From Blasia pusilla (taxonomy: Eukaryota > Marchantiophyta > Marchantiopsida > Blasiales), in contig CM114271.1 of the NCBI GenBank assembly GCA_050084515.1, positions 15,376,001-15,440,000 of the forward strand: DNA of 64,000 nt. Direction: 5' to 3'. This document shows positions 24,833 to 35,403 of the stretch, piece after piece (position 1 is the stretch's first letter; every line of letters starts with the position of its first letter). A program made the translations under genes and the position numbers. The notes beneath the pieces were generated by a model. The model searched no databases. It was not told the DNA's origin and worked only from the letters and a program-made list of their open reading frames with translations.

Positions 24833-25293
24833 AGATTGGACTTTAAGTTTTAAGAAAGAGAGTTGCTCCACAAAATGGATATAAGCAGGAAGCACTTCAA
24901 AAGGAGGACCTCTAATGTGAGTATCATCAACAATACAAGAGAAACGACAAAATGGAAATGCTTTGGTTGATGCTCGGAGGGCAAAAAAATGTGTAATGGC
25001 AAAGAGTGGGCCACACATGGGATTGCCTTGACGCATGCCACAAGCTAATTGGAGAATACTATATTCCTTGGAAATAACATGATGAGAATAGATAATATGC
25101 AAGTCATAGGCATAGAAGGAGCTGAAAAATGGAACGAGACTCACAAGTTGTGCTCATACATAACGTAACTTCTAAATATGGCCGCATGAGAAACTAAATT
25201 GAATGTGTTAGCCAGATCAATTTGAATTGCTACCCACTCTAGATGAATATCAAGAGTGGAGTGAGTCCCATACACCACACCATGAACTTCATT
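24833..25293 (-). pseudogene. Inverted middle of the LINE 1 reverse transcriptase
   Basis: On the minus strand this reads the RT palm: IQIDLANTFN (first catalytic Asp, motif A), GMRQGNPMCGPLF (motif B) and VDDTH (motif C), then HFVEQLSFLKLKVQ. Both flanks are plus-strand parts of the same protein: upstream, FPRHFGMATP, which normally precedes motif A, and downstream, GDPQVAYG, which normally follows. The right-hand junction (in protein order) joins almost without loss. At the other junction roughly 60 residues are missing. Confidence 0.82.
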
Positions 25294-25482
25294 TGTTACC
25301 TCATATAGGGGATCCTCAAGTGGCTTATGGGATGCTCCCAATTTTTTTCTACAAAATCCCTCCTACCTTCTTCGCACTTGTCCTCCTACTGCAGCGTTCT
25401 TACATTAGTTGGACTCTTTTGACGCTTCTATCTTGGCAACTTTCAGTCAACTTCTTTGCCCGAATACATTTGAGGGAGAGGA

Positions 25483-25800
25483 TTCAATATCAATATGATC
25501 TATAATTGAGTAAAAATGGGTTAAGGCTCAATATAAAATTTTATAAATACTACTAGTTGCCATAAATTTCATCTAAGGGGCATCTAGTGTAATTTCTTAA
25601 GGAGCATTTAATTACATTATTGTGTCTAGTGGCATTCTATTTTTCATCACTAAAATTCAAGCCCATACACCTTTACTTTTTTTCTTGGATCTTGTTACTT
25701 ATGACTTTTTATTCTCATATTGGTTCTTACACATATTCATTTATTTTTGGACTTATTCCCCACCAATCTCTTTATTTTTCTTTTGCCATTTTCTTTTTCT
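25483..25800. other. AT-rich stretch between two LINE copies
   Basis: Similarity to the LINE ends at about 25482. The sequence then is T-rich with no feature I recognise, up to the hairpin at 25801. Confidence 0.5.
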
Positions 25801-25889
25801 GCTCGTACTATAGGATACACCGTTGGGCAAGAGCATGAAGGTAGGACATGGAGTGGCTCTTGCCCAACGGTGTATCCTACAGTACAAGC
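25801..25889. repeat. 34-bp hairpin made from LINE coding sequence
   Basis: Arms 25801-25834 and 25856-25889 are reverse complements with two mismatches, around a 21-nt loop. The right arm plus loop, read on the minus strand, is LINE protein sequence (GYTVGQEPLHVLPS). The left arm is an inverted second copy of the first part of that same segment. LINE copy 2 ends here. Confidence 0.95.
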
Positions 25890-28809
25890 CACCACTGCTA
25901 CCGCCTCTCTAATGACATCATGTGTGGACGTTCATTCTCCACCATGTGCACATCGGAGAATATAGATACCCTTGGCATCAATGGGATCCCCGCATACACA
26001 ATTTGGCACACCTAACTGAGAAGGATGGGGGAAGTCCAAGCCGTAACCGCAAAGTTTTCGAGAATATACTTTGAGGAAGACAAAATAGAAGAATAAGAGG
26101 ATTTGCAATAAGCCACGTCCCTGCTCTGGTACCCGCCCATGAATGCAAACAAGCTCCATGAGCGTCAGAGGATGCCTCGGAGAGAATGTTGGAAAAGTTG
26201 ATTTGATGCAGATTCTCGAAGATATGCTCTTGAATCGATCAAGCCCTTCCGTAATCAATTGGCTGAAAGGGGGTAGAATTGCTTGTGTAGGAAGAGGAAG
26301 AAGACCTTGTGCAGATCTCAGTTGTTCTTGAAATAACAAGTCCCCCTCCTCTGCATGGGCGATATGATCCATCAAGATAGGTGTATCTCCTTGGAGAAAC
26401 CTTGAAGAAGCCATAATCGATGCTACCAACGCCCACCTCCCCAAAAAGGCTGCGGGAGCAGATGCAACTATGGAGGACAGTCCCACCCCTCCAAAAGAAA
26501 TAGGAAAGATAGCTTGTCGTGAAGCCAAGACACCATCCTCTCCCTCAAAGGTATTTGGGCCAAGAAGTTGACCAAAAGTTGCCAAGATAGAAGCGTCAAA
26601 AGAGGCCAACCGATGTAAGAATCTTGAAGTGGGAGGACAAGTGCGTAGAAGGTAGGAAGGACGTCATAGAAAACATTGAGAGAGAATCCCATAAGCCACT
26701 TGGGGATCCCCTAGATGAGGTAAAAAATGAAGCCATTCTATGTCTTTCAAAAGGGCTTTATCCAAGAACTTTGAGACATAGTCGATGAAGCCAATTGGGA
26801 CCCCAAGAACCCCAACCCCTTCAATGTAGATGGGAAAATCATGAGTAGGTGGGATGAATGTTGAGGGAAGGCATAAAGGAGACCACATTCCATATTTACT
26901 AGGTTGGACTTTAAGGTTTAAGAAAGAGAGTTGCTCCACAAAATGGGTATAAGCAGGAACCACTTCAGAAGGAGGACCTATAATGTGAGTGTCATCAAAA
27001 ATAGAAGGAGAAATACAAGATGGAAATGCTTGCGTTGATGCTCAAAGGACATGAAAATGGGCAATGGCACAGAGTGGGCCATCCATGGGATCACCTTGAC
27101 GTGTGCCACAAGACGATTATAGAATATTATATTTCCCGGAAGTAGCATGATGAGAATAGATAATGGGCGTACCATAGGCATAGAAGGAGCAAACAAATAG
27201 AATGAGGCTCGCAAGCTATCCTCCTACACAACGTAACTCCTCAAAGATGGCCGCATGAGAAACTGAATTGAATACGTTAGCCACATCGACTTGAATTGTT
27301 ACCCAATCTACATGAATATCACGAGTGGGGTGAATCCCATGCACCACAACCTCACAACCTTCAGGAGTTGCCACTCCAAATTGATGAGGAAATAAGTGGG
27401 CACTAAAGTGAGGACGAAATTGCAAGCATAGGGATCGACTAACCAAACAGTATAAAACCTCTCCGATAGCCAAAGGGCGGACACCTGAAGGAGGCTTATC
27501 CATAGCCAACAAACGACAAGCCCCTAAGAGCCTAGAGATAGAGAATGGGAGACGACATGCCACACACCTTATATAGAGAGAGACAAAGCCACTTGCTGAA
27601 TCTTTTGGGATAAAGCAATCGCGGAGATGCTAAAAAACCATCCATGATAGCCCGCTTGATGATAAGCAAGGAGTATGCAAAAAGCCCTTGTGAAAACCTC
27701 CAATCAAGCTCCAAGTTAAGGTGCGTTGTATAGTCTTCCACAAAAGGTGGAGCATCACCACTTGAAGGAGGGTGAAGAGCTTCTAAGAGAGCCATTTTTC
27801 CCGCACTTGGAACCGCCGGAGAAAGAGGACCCAATGCTTGAGCTACACGTGAAAACTCACCAACCTGTCCCAAAAGTAGACTTCGTGGAAGGCGTTGTTG
27901 TATTGAAGGTCTCCCATGATTGGCATGTTGAGTGGGATGAGCCGCAGCTAAGGCCTCTGCTCAAAGTACATGCTCATTCTGAAGATTCTCCCAATCCCCA
28001 AACATAAAGCGTTGAATACGTGTGGAGGTTTCATGATGACCCGTCGCATCACCCCTTGGAGGGAGGACTAAAATCCATTGTGGGAAGAGTAATAGGAGAT
28101 ACCAAGCATTGATATCTATGGGATCACGCGCTAACCTTTCTAATGGGAAAAACAAAGCTTGTTGGATGATGGGAGGAAGAGCAATAGGAATGCGAGTGTA
28201 GAGTCTAGGATGAGGAAGACCTGGATGGATAGAGCGAAGGAGATCAATTTGGCTTAACAAAATCCAAGCAATTATTATGGGGAGTGCAGTAGGAGGTGGT
28301 ATTGGGTTAGGGATTGAAGGCCCATGCATGGATCGACAGTACCGCTGATTTCTTTTGATCCCATTAGGAGCAAACTCCTTACCACAAGGTATGCAACGAA
28401 CCTTTGGTACAAATGCAGAAGTAGAAGGGTTACAAGGAGAGGAGGTGGGAGGTGCAAGAGGTGGTGATGGATGACGATGAGGGGATAAGTAGGTTGGGGA
28501 AGGAGGAGGAGGAAGAGGGGAGATAAGGGTAGAATAGATGGGAGTTGGAAGCAAGGGCATAGATGAGATATGTGGGGATGGCAAAGTAAAAGGATTCAAT
28601 AATAATGGATCAAGATTAGGCTCAATATGACAAGACGAAGAGGGGAGAAGAGGAGAATCCGGAAGAAATGTAGTGAGTGTAATACTTGTATTAGCATCTG
28701 GAGGAAAATGGAGAGATCAACGATGAGGAGGTGAACCAGGGGGAGAGGTTACGGTTGTAGGAGGGCGTGTAAAATCAGATAAGCAAGTAGATGGAGAATC
28801 CAACTCCAT
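25835..28809 (-). pseudogene. LINE copy 2: near-complete protein, endonuclease truncated
   Basis: Non-LTR retrotransposon protein read right to left. It starts MELDSPSTC at 28809, followed by a proline/serine-rich region and then a Cys/His finger near 28320-28400 (VRCIPCGKEF, followed by RYCRSMH). The conserved region before the RT comes next (28200-27560). The RT follows: KPPSGVRPLAIGEVLY (27510), IQVDVANVFN (motif A, 27290), a frameshifted motif B near 27060-27100 and FDDTH (motif C, about 26990). Then come GVPIGF, GDPQVAYG and RQAIFPISFGGVGL, and a CCHC-like motif (CVCGDPIDAKG then RCAHGGE) at about 25940-26010. After the CCHC motif a CGA appears as TGA. Several frameshifts split the protein (28599-27961, 27873-27532, 27563-27216, 27214-26978, 26963-26664, 26609-25932). 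It breaks off inside the endonuclease region at the 25801-25889 hairpin. Confidence 0.82.
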
Positions 28810-29789
28810 CTGTGATGACATATAGAGGCAAAGGTAGGCAAGTCATCGGAGAGAAGAGAAGACACATGAAACGTGGTTTGGAGAAAGCATGAGGGTAATG
28901 AGCAAAACAAAAGTAGTGGAATCCGTCCAAAAGAGATTTAGATGGAGAGAAGAAGATTAGGCAATATTGAATTTATGATTGAAAGTTACTATAAGAAAAG
29001 TATAAAAAGAAATTGAAAAGGAAAAGTCATCTATATGGTATCGGAAGAAGTGGCTCAAGAATATGAATTTCTAATGTCCTTAAGGAGATGGCAAACGTAT
29101 GTAGGGGCAAAACAGTAAGGTAAAGAGTTGAAAGAGCAAGGAAGAATTTTGGGAGGAATTGACCTAAAATAAACCCGTACACAAAAATAGGTGCCTACAA
29201 AGAAGGAAGAAAAAAATAGAAAACCTACTTGATATAAAAAGAACGAGCTTGTCAAGACAATCGAAACAAGCCCAAACACGTCCAAAACCGAATCTCCAGA
29301 AGAAAATTATGAAAGAAAATTGGAAATACCAAAAAAGAGGATGTGAGGAGTAAGTGAGACACCCACCAATGACTGCTATGAGGGAATGAGTTAGTAATGT
29401 TGGGCCCAGCCCGTATCAAAAGATCAAGAAAAGCAAGAGGAATTCCTTAAATCGATGGTAACCCGATATCACTCTATAAGGAGAGCCCTATGTGTGAAAT
29501 TGCGTATAAGAATCTATGAGCACATTTAGGAGAGGAGGAGGTCCAAAGATCCCAAGAACTTTGGAAAACTCAATCTTAAGTTGGAAAAAGAAGACCCCAA
29601 AGTTCAAGTTTGAGAAGATGAACACGTTGGGCCTTAGATTGAAAAGATTGGATCACCATGGAAATAGTTACAAGCAAAATTCTAGACTTTCCTCCATCTC
29701 CTCCGCCATAGTCCTCTTCGTCCATGTCAAAAACCCCTTTCGTACATTGTCTTCATACCAAGGGTTTTCACCAGTGGATTTGTTCCAAC

Positions 29790-29841
29790 TATGTTTTTCT
29801 CTCATATATATATATATATATATGAATGAGAGAAAAACATA
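29790..29841. repeat. Perfect 16-bp hairpin with an (AT)n loop
   Basis: Arms 29790-29805 and 29826-29841 are exact reverse complements. The loop is a TA microsatellite that can itself pair. Confidence 0.95.
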
Positions 29842-29904
29842 ATTCAATTTTATTCCATATATATTATTAATTAAGGAAGGGAGATTACTCTACTTATGTT
29901 GGAT

Positions 29905-29944
29905 AAGCTCATATTCTCATTTTCTAAAATGAGAATATGAGCTT
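29905..29944. repeat. Perfect 19-bp palindrome with a 2-nt loop
   Basis: Arms 29905-29923 and 29926-29944 are exact reverse complements separated by CT. It lies 64 bp after the previous hairpin, with an unrelated arm sequence. Confidence 0.96.
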
Positions 29945-30239
29945 TTACTTCTTAAGGAAAGGATATAAAGTTATAAATATCCACTTTATTATAATAACAA
30001 ATCTCAAAAGTGGACAAATAAAGGTAATAACATCTCGGAAGAGGATGAATAAAAAAATGCATAATTGAATATAAAAAGAAAATGACAACTAGCCAACACA
30101 AACACCAACTCAACGAGCTACCCGATTGATAGCCTGAAAAAAATTTGACAAGAACACTAGTGGTTGATCAGACGTGAATGGACGACAAGACGAGCCATAC
30201 CCCACCACTTCCGCACGACGTATCAAATCCAAAGCTTGA

Positions 30240-30668
30240 CTATGTTGTAAGTCCACTTAGATGTATTTCCATAATTAAGTAGTGACTACAGAGAGAGAGA
30301 AGGGATACGGGAAGGGGAAGGTGATGATTCTCAAGGGAGTGGTGAGCATATGTTTTCACGAAAATATGAAAAGATATATATAAATGATCGAATATTTCCA
30401 CTGCAAAAGGAATAAATTCATCTGTCGTATATCTCACGACATAACTTAACTCTTTGATTCTTGTTATTGCTTTGGCTGTTGAACCTTTGGTGTGTGCGGC
30501 TCGACACATCAAGTCAGAACATGTTGGATAAGCAACCACCACATCAAATGGTGTCGGGAATCCACCTCGAGACATAACAAAATTCATTCTCCGATGAGAG
30601 GTTACTTGTGTAGTTGAAGGTAAGACATGGAGTTGCTCTTGCCCGACGATGTACCCAAGAGTACGAGA
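30240..30668 (-). pseudogene. LINE copy 3: restriction-like endonuclease fragment
   Basis: An open frame of 143 codons on the minus strand reads LGYIVGQEQLHVLPS, then HRRMNFVMSRGGF, then FDVVVAYPTCSDLM, TRIKELSY and DEFIPFAVEIFDHL. In this LINE type the RRxDxV..DVVxADPT spacing is the PD-(D/E)XK-like (RLE) endonuclease core. Here the first acidic residue is Asn (MN in place of PD), so the copy is probably inactive. The fragment begins at the codons for LGY, very near the distal edge of the inverted arm in copy 2, and carries no upstream LINE sequence. Confidence 0.7.
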
Positions 30669-32451
30669 CACCCGTCCTTTTAAGTGACTTCCGGTCGTGA
30701 CACCCTAAACCCTCTAACAACTTAGTTTTTATTATCTAATTAACATGGAAAAGTTTGCAAAGGGAAGGAGGGCTTACTCCACCAACTAGTCTCCTAAAAC
30801 CTACCTAAACCATAAACTAAGCAAAATTCAAAAAATCAAATTTAGATTCCGAATGATGAACGCGAGTCCCGCCGCCGCTGGCCTCGCAAAGACATTCCTC
30901 ATGCGCTAGAATAAAAGAAAATAAGAGGAAAACGTGCAGAAATTAAGAAATGCCTAGTGCAGACACGTGGACAGTAACCCTAATACTTTACACTGTATCT
31001 CTGGAATGTGCCAGTGGCGGGGTGGGGACAAGGCATCCATCCATCCACATGAAACGGACGGTGAAAACGTTCCTCACAGCATCAGCCGCGCCAAGCTCAG
31101 TTCTCATGGAGGGACGACAGCGCAAGTCATGAACGCAACGGAAAGCGACAACGGAAAGGACACCTTGACCATGACGTCGGCAGGTGGCAAGCGCGCGTAG
31201 GACGGACCCCAGTTCGGGCAGTCGCCTCCGTGGCAGGTGACCCGGGGGGACGCACCTATATGCCCACCTAAAACGACAAGACCTACAGCTACAAAGTCAG
31301 GACCTCTAGGGGCGATTAGGCCAAGATCGCGATTAATCCGAATGAGGTCCAGCTTTCGTCGCTTCGGTTCCAATTAGGGGAAGATCGCGATTAATTACGA
31401 CTAAAGCTACAAATACAAAGCACCTTCAGGGAATTAGGGGAAGATCACGATTTACCGCAACTGAAGTGACACTGACAACTCATAATTAGGAAATCAGGAG
31501 ATGATCTCCCTTGGTTAGAACTGAATCTAACTAAAGGTTAATCTTCTCGGACTCTTGGAGGAGTTAGAAGAAGATTGGGGCCGTCAAAGAGTAGCCTACG
31601 GAAAAAGCCTATGGTTTTCTTTTTTTTTTTTTTTTTTTGGGGGGCAACAATATACACATAGCCGTATTAAAAGATCCGAAAATACATCAGAGTTGCACAC
31701 CCATGTATTTATGATTAGAGATTGGAAAGAAAGGGAGAATTTGTAATCTGTAGTGAATACCAATTCGGAAAGCTCAAGAGTCACCCGTTTTGGAGCCAAG
31801 GGAAAAGGCCAGTGAAGCAAGTTCGGGTGACCAAGAACTCCCTATCCTCTTTGACACCCCTATTAGGGCTACTTAATTCCATGTTATGGTAAGTTTGGAT
31901 GCCCATGTTATGGAAAATCCCGTTTAGTTTGACACCTATGTCGGGTGTGACATTAGGGCACTCAATTCTTCCGCAAGAAATGGTCATTCATTTCACAGGA
32001 ATGGGTTTTGTTCAATAGTAATAATTATTTTAAAAAATTAATTTCATCTAAAAATGAATAAAATTTCAGTTTTGATATCCCTAAAAATTGCCGTTGCGGG
32101 AAATGGCACACCTATTTAGGATCATATTTTTCAGATGGGGATTCACCCGTAACCAGGGATCACGGGGCTTAGGGCCTCCCGTAAAGGGTTTAGGGCTTAG
32201 GGCCTCTGAACTTGGCCTTAAAGCAGAATTGGGTGGCCATATTTCTCCACATGACATTTTAACACTTGGATGTTCTTGGATGTTCACACTTGGTCTTGTG
32301 CCACCTAATAATCTTCCCAATCAATCAAGAGAATAAGACTACTCAATGCTGGTCCACTCCTATGTGCAATGGTTTCCCATTTGGAAAAAAACAAACCTCC
32401 TTAGGATGAGCTATTTTCGGAAAGGAAAATTTAGTATGGATATATGAAAGA
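30669..32451. other. Intergenic DNA with a degenerate tandem repeat
   Basis: No gene is recognised. A motif of the form AATTAGGGGAAGATC.CGATTAA recurs about every 55-60 bp at about 31315, 31372 and 31431, and again in weaker form at 32672 and 32731. A related segment (ggaaaggacaccttgaccat) at 31152 recurs at 32703. A T run of more than 20 bases ends near 31638. Confidence 0.5.
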
Positions 32452-32594
32452 CTAGTTAGGACCGTTGCAATGCACGGTCTGCTCTAGGGTCCCTAAAGCC
32501 CCGTTACTTGAATGCCCCCCTCCCCCTACCCATGCCACATGGTGAATTCTCACGTGTTGCCATCTGAAAACCGCTCCTCTATTAATAGTATAGA
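32452..32594 (-). mobile_element. Miniature nonautonomous Helitron, 143 bp
   Basis: On the minus strand it begins TCTATACTATTAATAGAGG directly after an A and ends CTAG directly before a T, the expected AT insertion context. Ten to thirty bases before the 3' end lies a short hairpin (ACCGT..ACGGT around GCATTGCA). The 5' sequence closely resembles remembered ends of plant Helitrons. It carries no coding capacity. Confidence 0.75.
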
Positions 32595-32811
32595 TGATGT
32601 TTATCCTCCTTAGTGAAGTTATTATCGATGCAAGACTCGCCTTCTCCCTCAGGGCGAGAAATTGGTAATCCTAATTAGGGGAATATCACAACTAATGTTG
32701 ACGGAAAGGATACCTTGACCATGACAAATTAGGGGAAGAACACAACTAATTAGAACTAGAACCAATATGCGGCCCTATCAGAAAAAAATTTGTAGGCTAT
32801 ACAAACCACTA

Positions 32812-33090
32812 GTATACATAGGGAGGGGAATTTTTGGGACGAGAGAAAAAACGTTCATATACAAACAAGTTTGTATTGGAGGTATACAAACCATCATAGG
32901 AAAACCTCGATCGGGAAAAAAATTAGGACGGATGGGACGGAAATACAAAACAGTATATGCACACACGGAATAGAATACCCGCACGGAGAGGAGAGAATAC
33001 TATGGAGGGAGGGAAAGTTGGGGGACGAGAGAAAAAGTGCCCATATACAAGTTTGTTTGCGAGATATACAACCATCACAGGGGGAGAAGA
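32812..33090 (+). repeat. Diverged direct duplication of about 100-130 bp
   Basis: About 32815-32935 and 32996-33090 share the order gggaggg..ttggg, gacgagagaaaaa, catatacaa, aagtttgt, then atacaaccatca. It lies just beyond the 3' side of LINE copy 4. No coding content is supported. Confidence 0.6.
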
Positions 33091-33239
33091 TACAGAGAAG
33101 TGTAATAATAAATAGAAAATAGGATGGGAAACCCATTAGGATACAAATGATGGGGCATAGAAAGCCAAAAAAAAACCTCAAGGGGCCAAAACCGGCCCCA
33201 AGGAGAAAGAAGGGGCCTTTCCCCTAATGACCAAAATCA

Positions 33240-34545
33240 CCAACAGCAGAGACAATATCAACAACACCTAGAGAACTATGACTACTACTAAGAGGGCCTC
33301 TAACATTGGCATCTCGAACCGCCTAAGCGTGCCGCAAAAGCCCATTTGCTTGGGCACGCTGCAAAGCTATGGAGACCCGTTGCCTACAATAAAGTATCGC
33401 AGTGGTTAAGGACAACCCATTTCTCGACTGGAGATGATCAGCGCAATCCGTAAGGAACGAGTCAAACCTCTCCCCCATAGCCCCGTACATCTCAATGGCT
33501 AGGGGGATAAATCAATGTCCGTCATGAAGTCGACTATAGATGTGGGTCTTCTTGACCGCCGCCGCGGCTCCTTGTAGCAATCTCCCTTGTGCCACCACTT
33601 GGGCTCGCACCGCCTCCCGCGTAGGATTCCCACTACTCCATGCGGGATAAGGGAATCCCACATGGAGTAGTGCCTCTGTCTCTGTACATGGAATCCACTC
33701 TCCCGAGCACTAGAGAACATAATATCCCGCACTGCATCGTGAGTGTCTATCCTCTCACCCCCAACTGGACACCGTGCCAAATGCACACCAAGTAGATCCA
33801 GACTGGTGACACTCGCAATGTGTCGAACCAACCATCGATGGTTGGGGTAGGCCCAGTCGGAACTGCATCGATGTAGTGTAGGTGCGATGTGGAAAGACGA
33901 GATGAGGGGACGAGCCCCCATCCATGAGCCTGCCCCCTTTCCGGAGCAAGAGCGAATACGGGCCCGAACCTCCATGGGGATATTCCCGTCCGACATAGTA
34001 GCTCTAAACAATGCATCAAAGTGGGCTTCCATCAAAGAAGATTGGAGCCCAGACTGTCCGGAGGTAACTTGGGAAGAGAATGCGGGAAGAATTGCTCTAG
34101 ACTCAACAAGAAGGGAATCTCTACAAGCTGTGAGTGAAGACTGAAATGGGAAAAGACTATCCTCAATCTGGGAAACGTACTGTAAAAGTAGCGGTCTATC
34201 CCTAACCAAAAATCGGGAGCAAAGGAGGGGTGCTACAATGGCCCAACTCCCTAAAAGAGCTGAAGACGCCATTAACTCAGTCGCTATGAGACCTACTCCA
34301 CCAAAGGCAATCGGCCAAGAAGCCTGTCTACGACCTAACTCCCCCGTGGGGCACTCTAATGAGCCGGGTCCTAGAAGATCCCCAAATGCCTGCATGATCT
34401 TTCTATCAAAGGATCTATACAAGGAAGAAACATGACTAGACGCCCACATGGTTCCACACAGATAACCAGGTCTACGAGCAAAACAAGACGAGAGGATTCC
34501 ATCAGCTACTTGAGGGTCACCAGTCCTCGTGAGATCGTCGTCGTG
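33240..34545 (-). pseudogene. LINE copy 4: C-terminal half, different subfamily
   Basis: A 382-codon open frame (34647-33499) contains GDPQVADGIL, FGDLLGPG, RRQASWPIAFGGVGL and LLGSWAIVAPLL, parallel to LINE copy 2, then LLGVHLARCPVGGERIDTHDAVRD. The CxC half of the CCHC motif (HCECHQ) sits about 40 bp upstream in another frame, so a one-base shift separates the two halves. The stretch 33499-33300 resumes element sequence (MYGAMGERFDSFL, then RQRVSIALQRAQANGLLRHA), so the region coding the endonuclease core has been lost or scrambled near 33500-33650. The 5' part is absent beyond about 34545. Confidence 0.75.
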
Positions 34546-35328
34546 GAGAAGATCCTCAGTAAGAGCCGCCGCCACAAAACTCGGTACAAAGTCGACGATT
34601 AGGAGGAGACAGAGAAAGATTAGGAGGTTGTTAGTCACGAATATCATTAAAGTCGCACGAATTAGGTTACAAAATCCACATCAGGTAGATAGGCAAAACC
34701 TTCGTTAATAATAATAAAAAACAAAACTTACATGTAGAGACCTAACTAGAATCACTAATAAAAGACCTAGGGGAGAAGAGATGACTATCGTTAATTAGAA
34801 AAGTAAGCTCATTAGAACTAAAGTTATGAGACAAGAGCCCGTGATGGAATCCGGAGAAAGATGACAATTAATAGGAGGAACCCAAGCCACCAATCGAATA
34901 AAACAGCTCTTTAGGAGGCCATTAGGGGAGGACGCCGATCACGAAATAAATGAATAATTAATCACGAAATAGGCCCAGTAGAGAATCTGGGCTACTAGTA
35001 ACTCGTACGGCGCCCGCATGCCTACGCCCGTTCGCTGGTTGGATAACTTGGATGTCTCGCTAACCGGGGGCTAACCATGGTCAGCTGCGCAGCAAAACTG
35101 GAAGCGAGTGATATCTTTCATATTCGCAGCAATCTGTCGAAAGCCCGCAGTCTTCGTTTTCCCTTCCGGAGACGCGGAAGGAGACGCGGGGCAGGCACTG
35201 TCAGGGAATTTTGTTGCGATGGAAGCGAGAGGGGTGAGGAGACACGGCCATTTCGATCCGCAGGAAAATATGTAAAGGGCTGCGGATCTCGAACGAGAGA
35301 GATGTAGGCGGGAAGGTTTGCGTGCGCG
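34546..35328. other. Upstream region of the glutamate-cysteine ligase gene
   Basis: The AT-rich part (34650-34960) has no feature I recognise. From about 34980 GC content rises, and the stretch up to 35403 is the presumed promoter and 5' UTR of the next gene. No clear TATA box is placed. Confidence 0.45.
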
Positions 35329-35379
<51 letters not shown>

Positions 35380-35391
35380 AGGGAGAGGAGT
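35329..35391 (+). promoter_or_regulatory. GA repeat in the 5' leader of the glutamate-cysteine ligase gene
   Basis: A nearly pure GA tract ends 12 bases before the start codon at 35404. GA tracts near plant transcription starts can bind BPC-type GAGA factors; whether this one does is inference. Confidence 0.6.
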
Positions 35392-35403
35392 GGAAAGGAA
35401 AAG

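Larger units (their letters stand above)
18649..25482 (+). mobile_element. LINE copy 1: 5'-truncated, interrupted by copia, internally inverted
   Basis: The pieces 18649-18895, 24197-24830 and 25294-25482 are plus-strand parts of the LINE family also found on the minus strand at 25856-28809. The left piece ends and the right piece starts next to the copia LTRs, exactly where the other copy reads continuously (about 27960-27975). The piece 24833-25293 is the middle of the reverse transcriptase in opposite orientation. The left end begins abruptly in the middle of the protein region before the RT. The copy is not functional: many stops, an inversion and a deletion of the segment after the RT catalytic motif. 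Confidence 0.8.
28810..30239. other. Intergenic DNA with two perfect hairpins
   Basis: This is the region upstream of LINE copy 2 and may include its 5' UTR. There is no recognisable gene. A plus-strand frame of 108 codons (29516-29842) and a minus one (29055-29285) have no known domain. Hairpins at 29790-29841 and 29905-29944 are listed separately. Confidence 0.45.

Noticed and set aside
24850-25341. LINE RT fragment as a separate minus-strand insertion
   Set aside because: It fits exactly between two plus-strand parts of the same protein, so an internal inversion explains it better.
33887-34144. Plus-strand ORFs inside LINE copy 4
   Set aside because: They lie antisense to a clear LINE reading frame.
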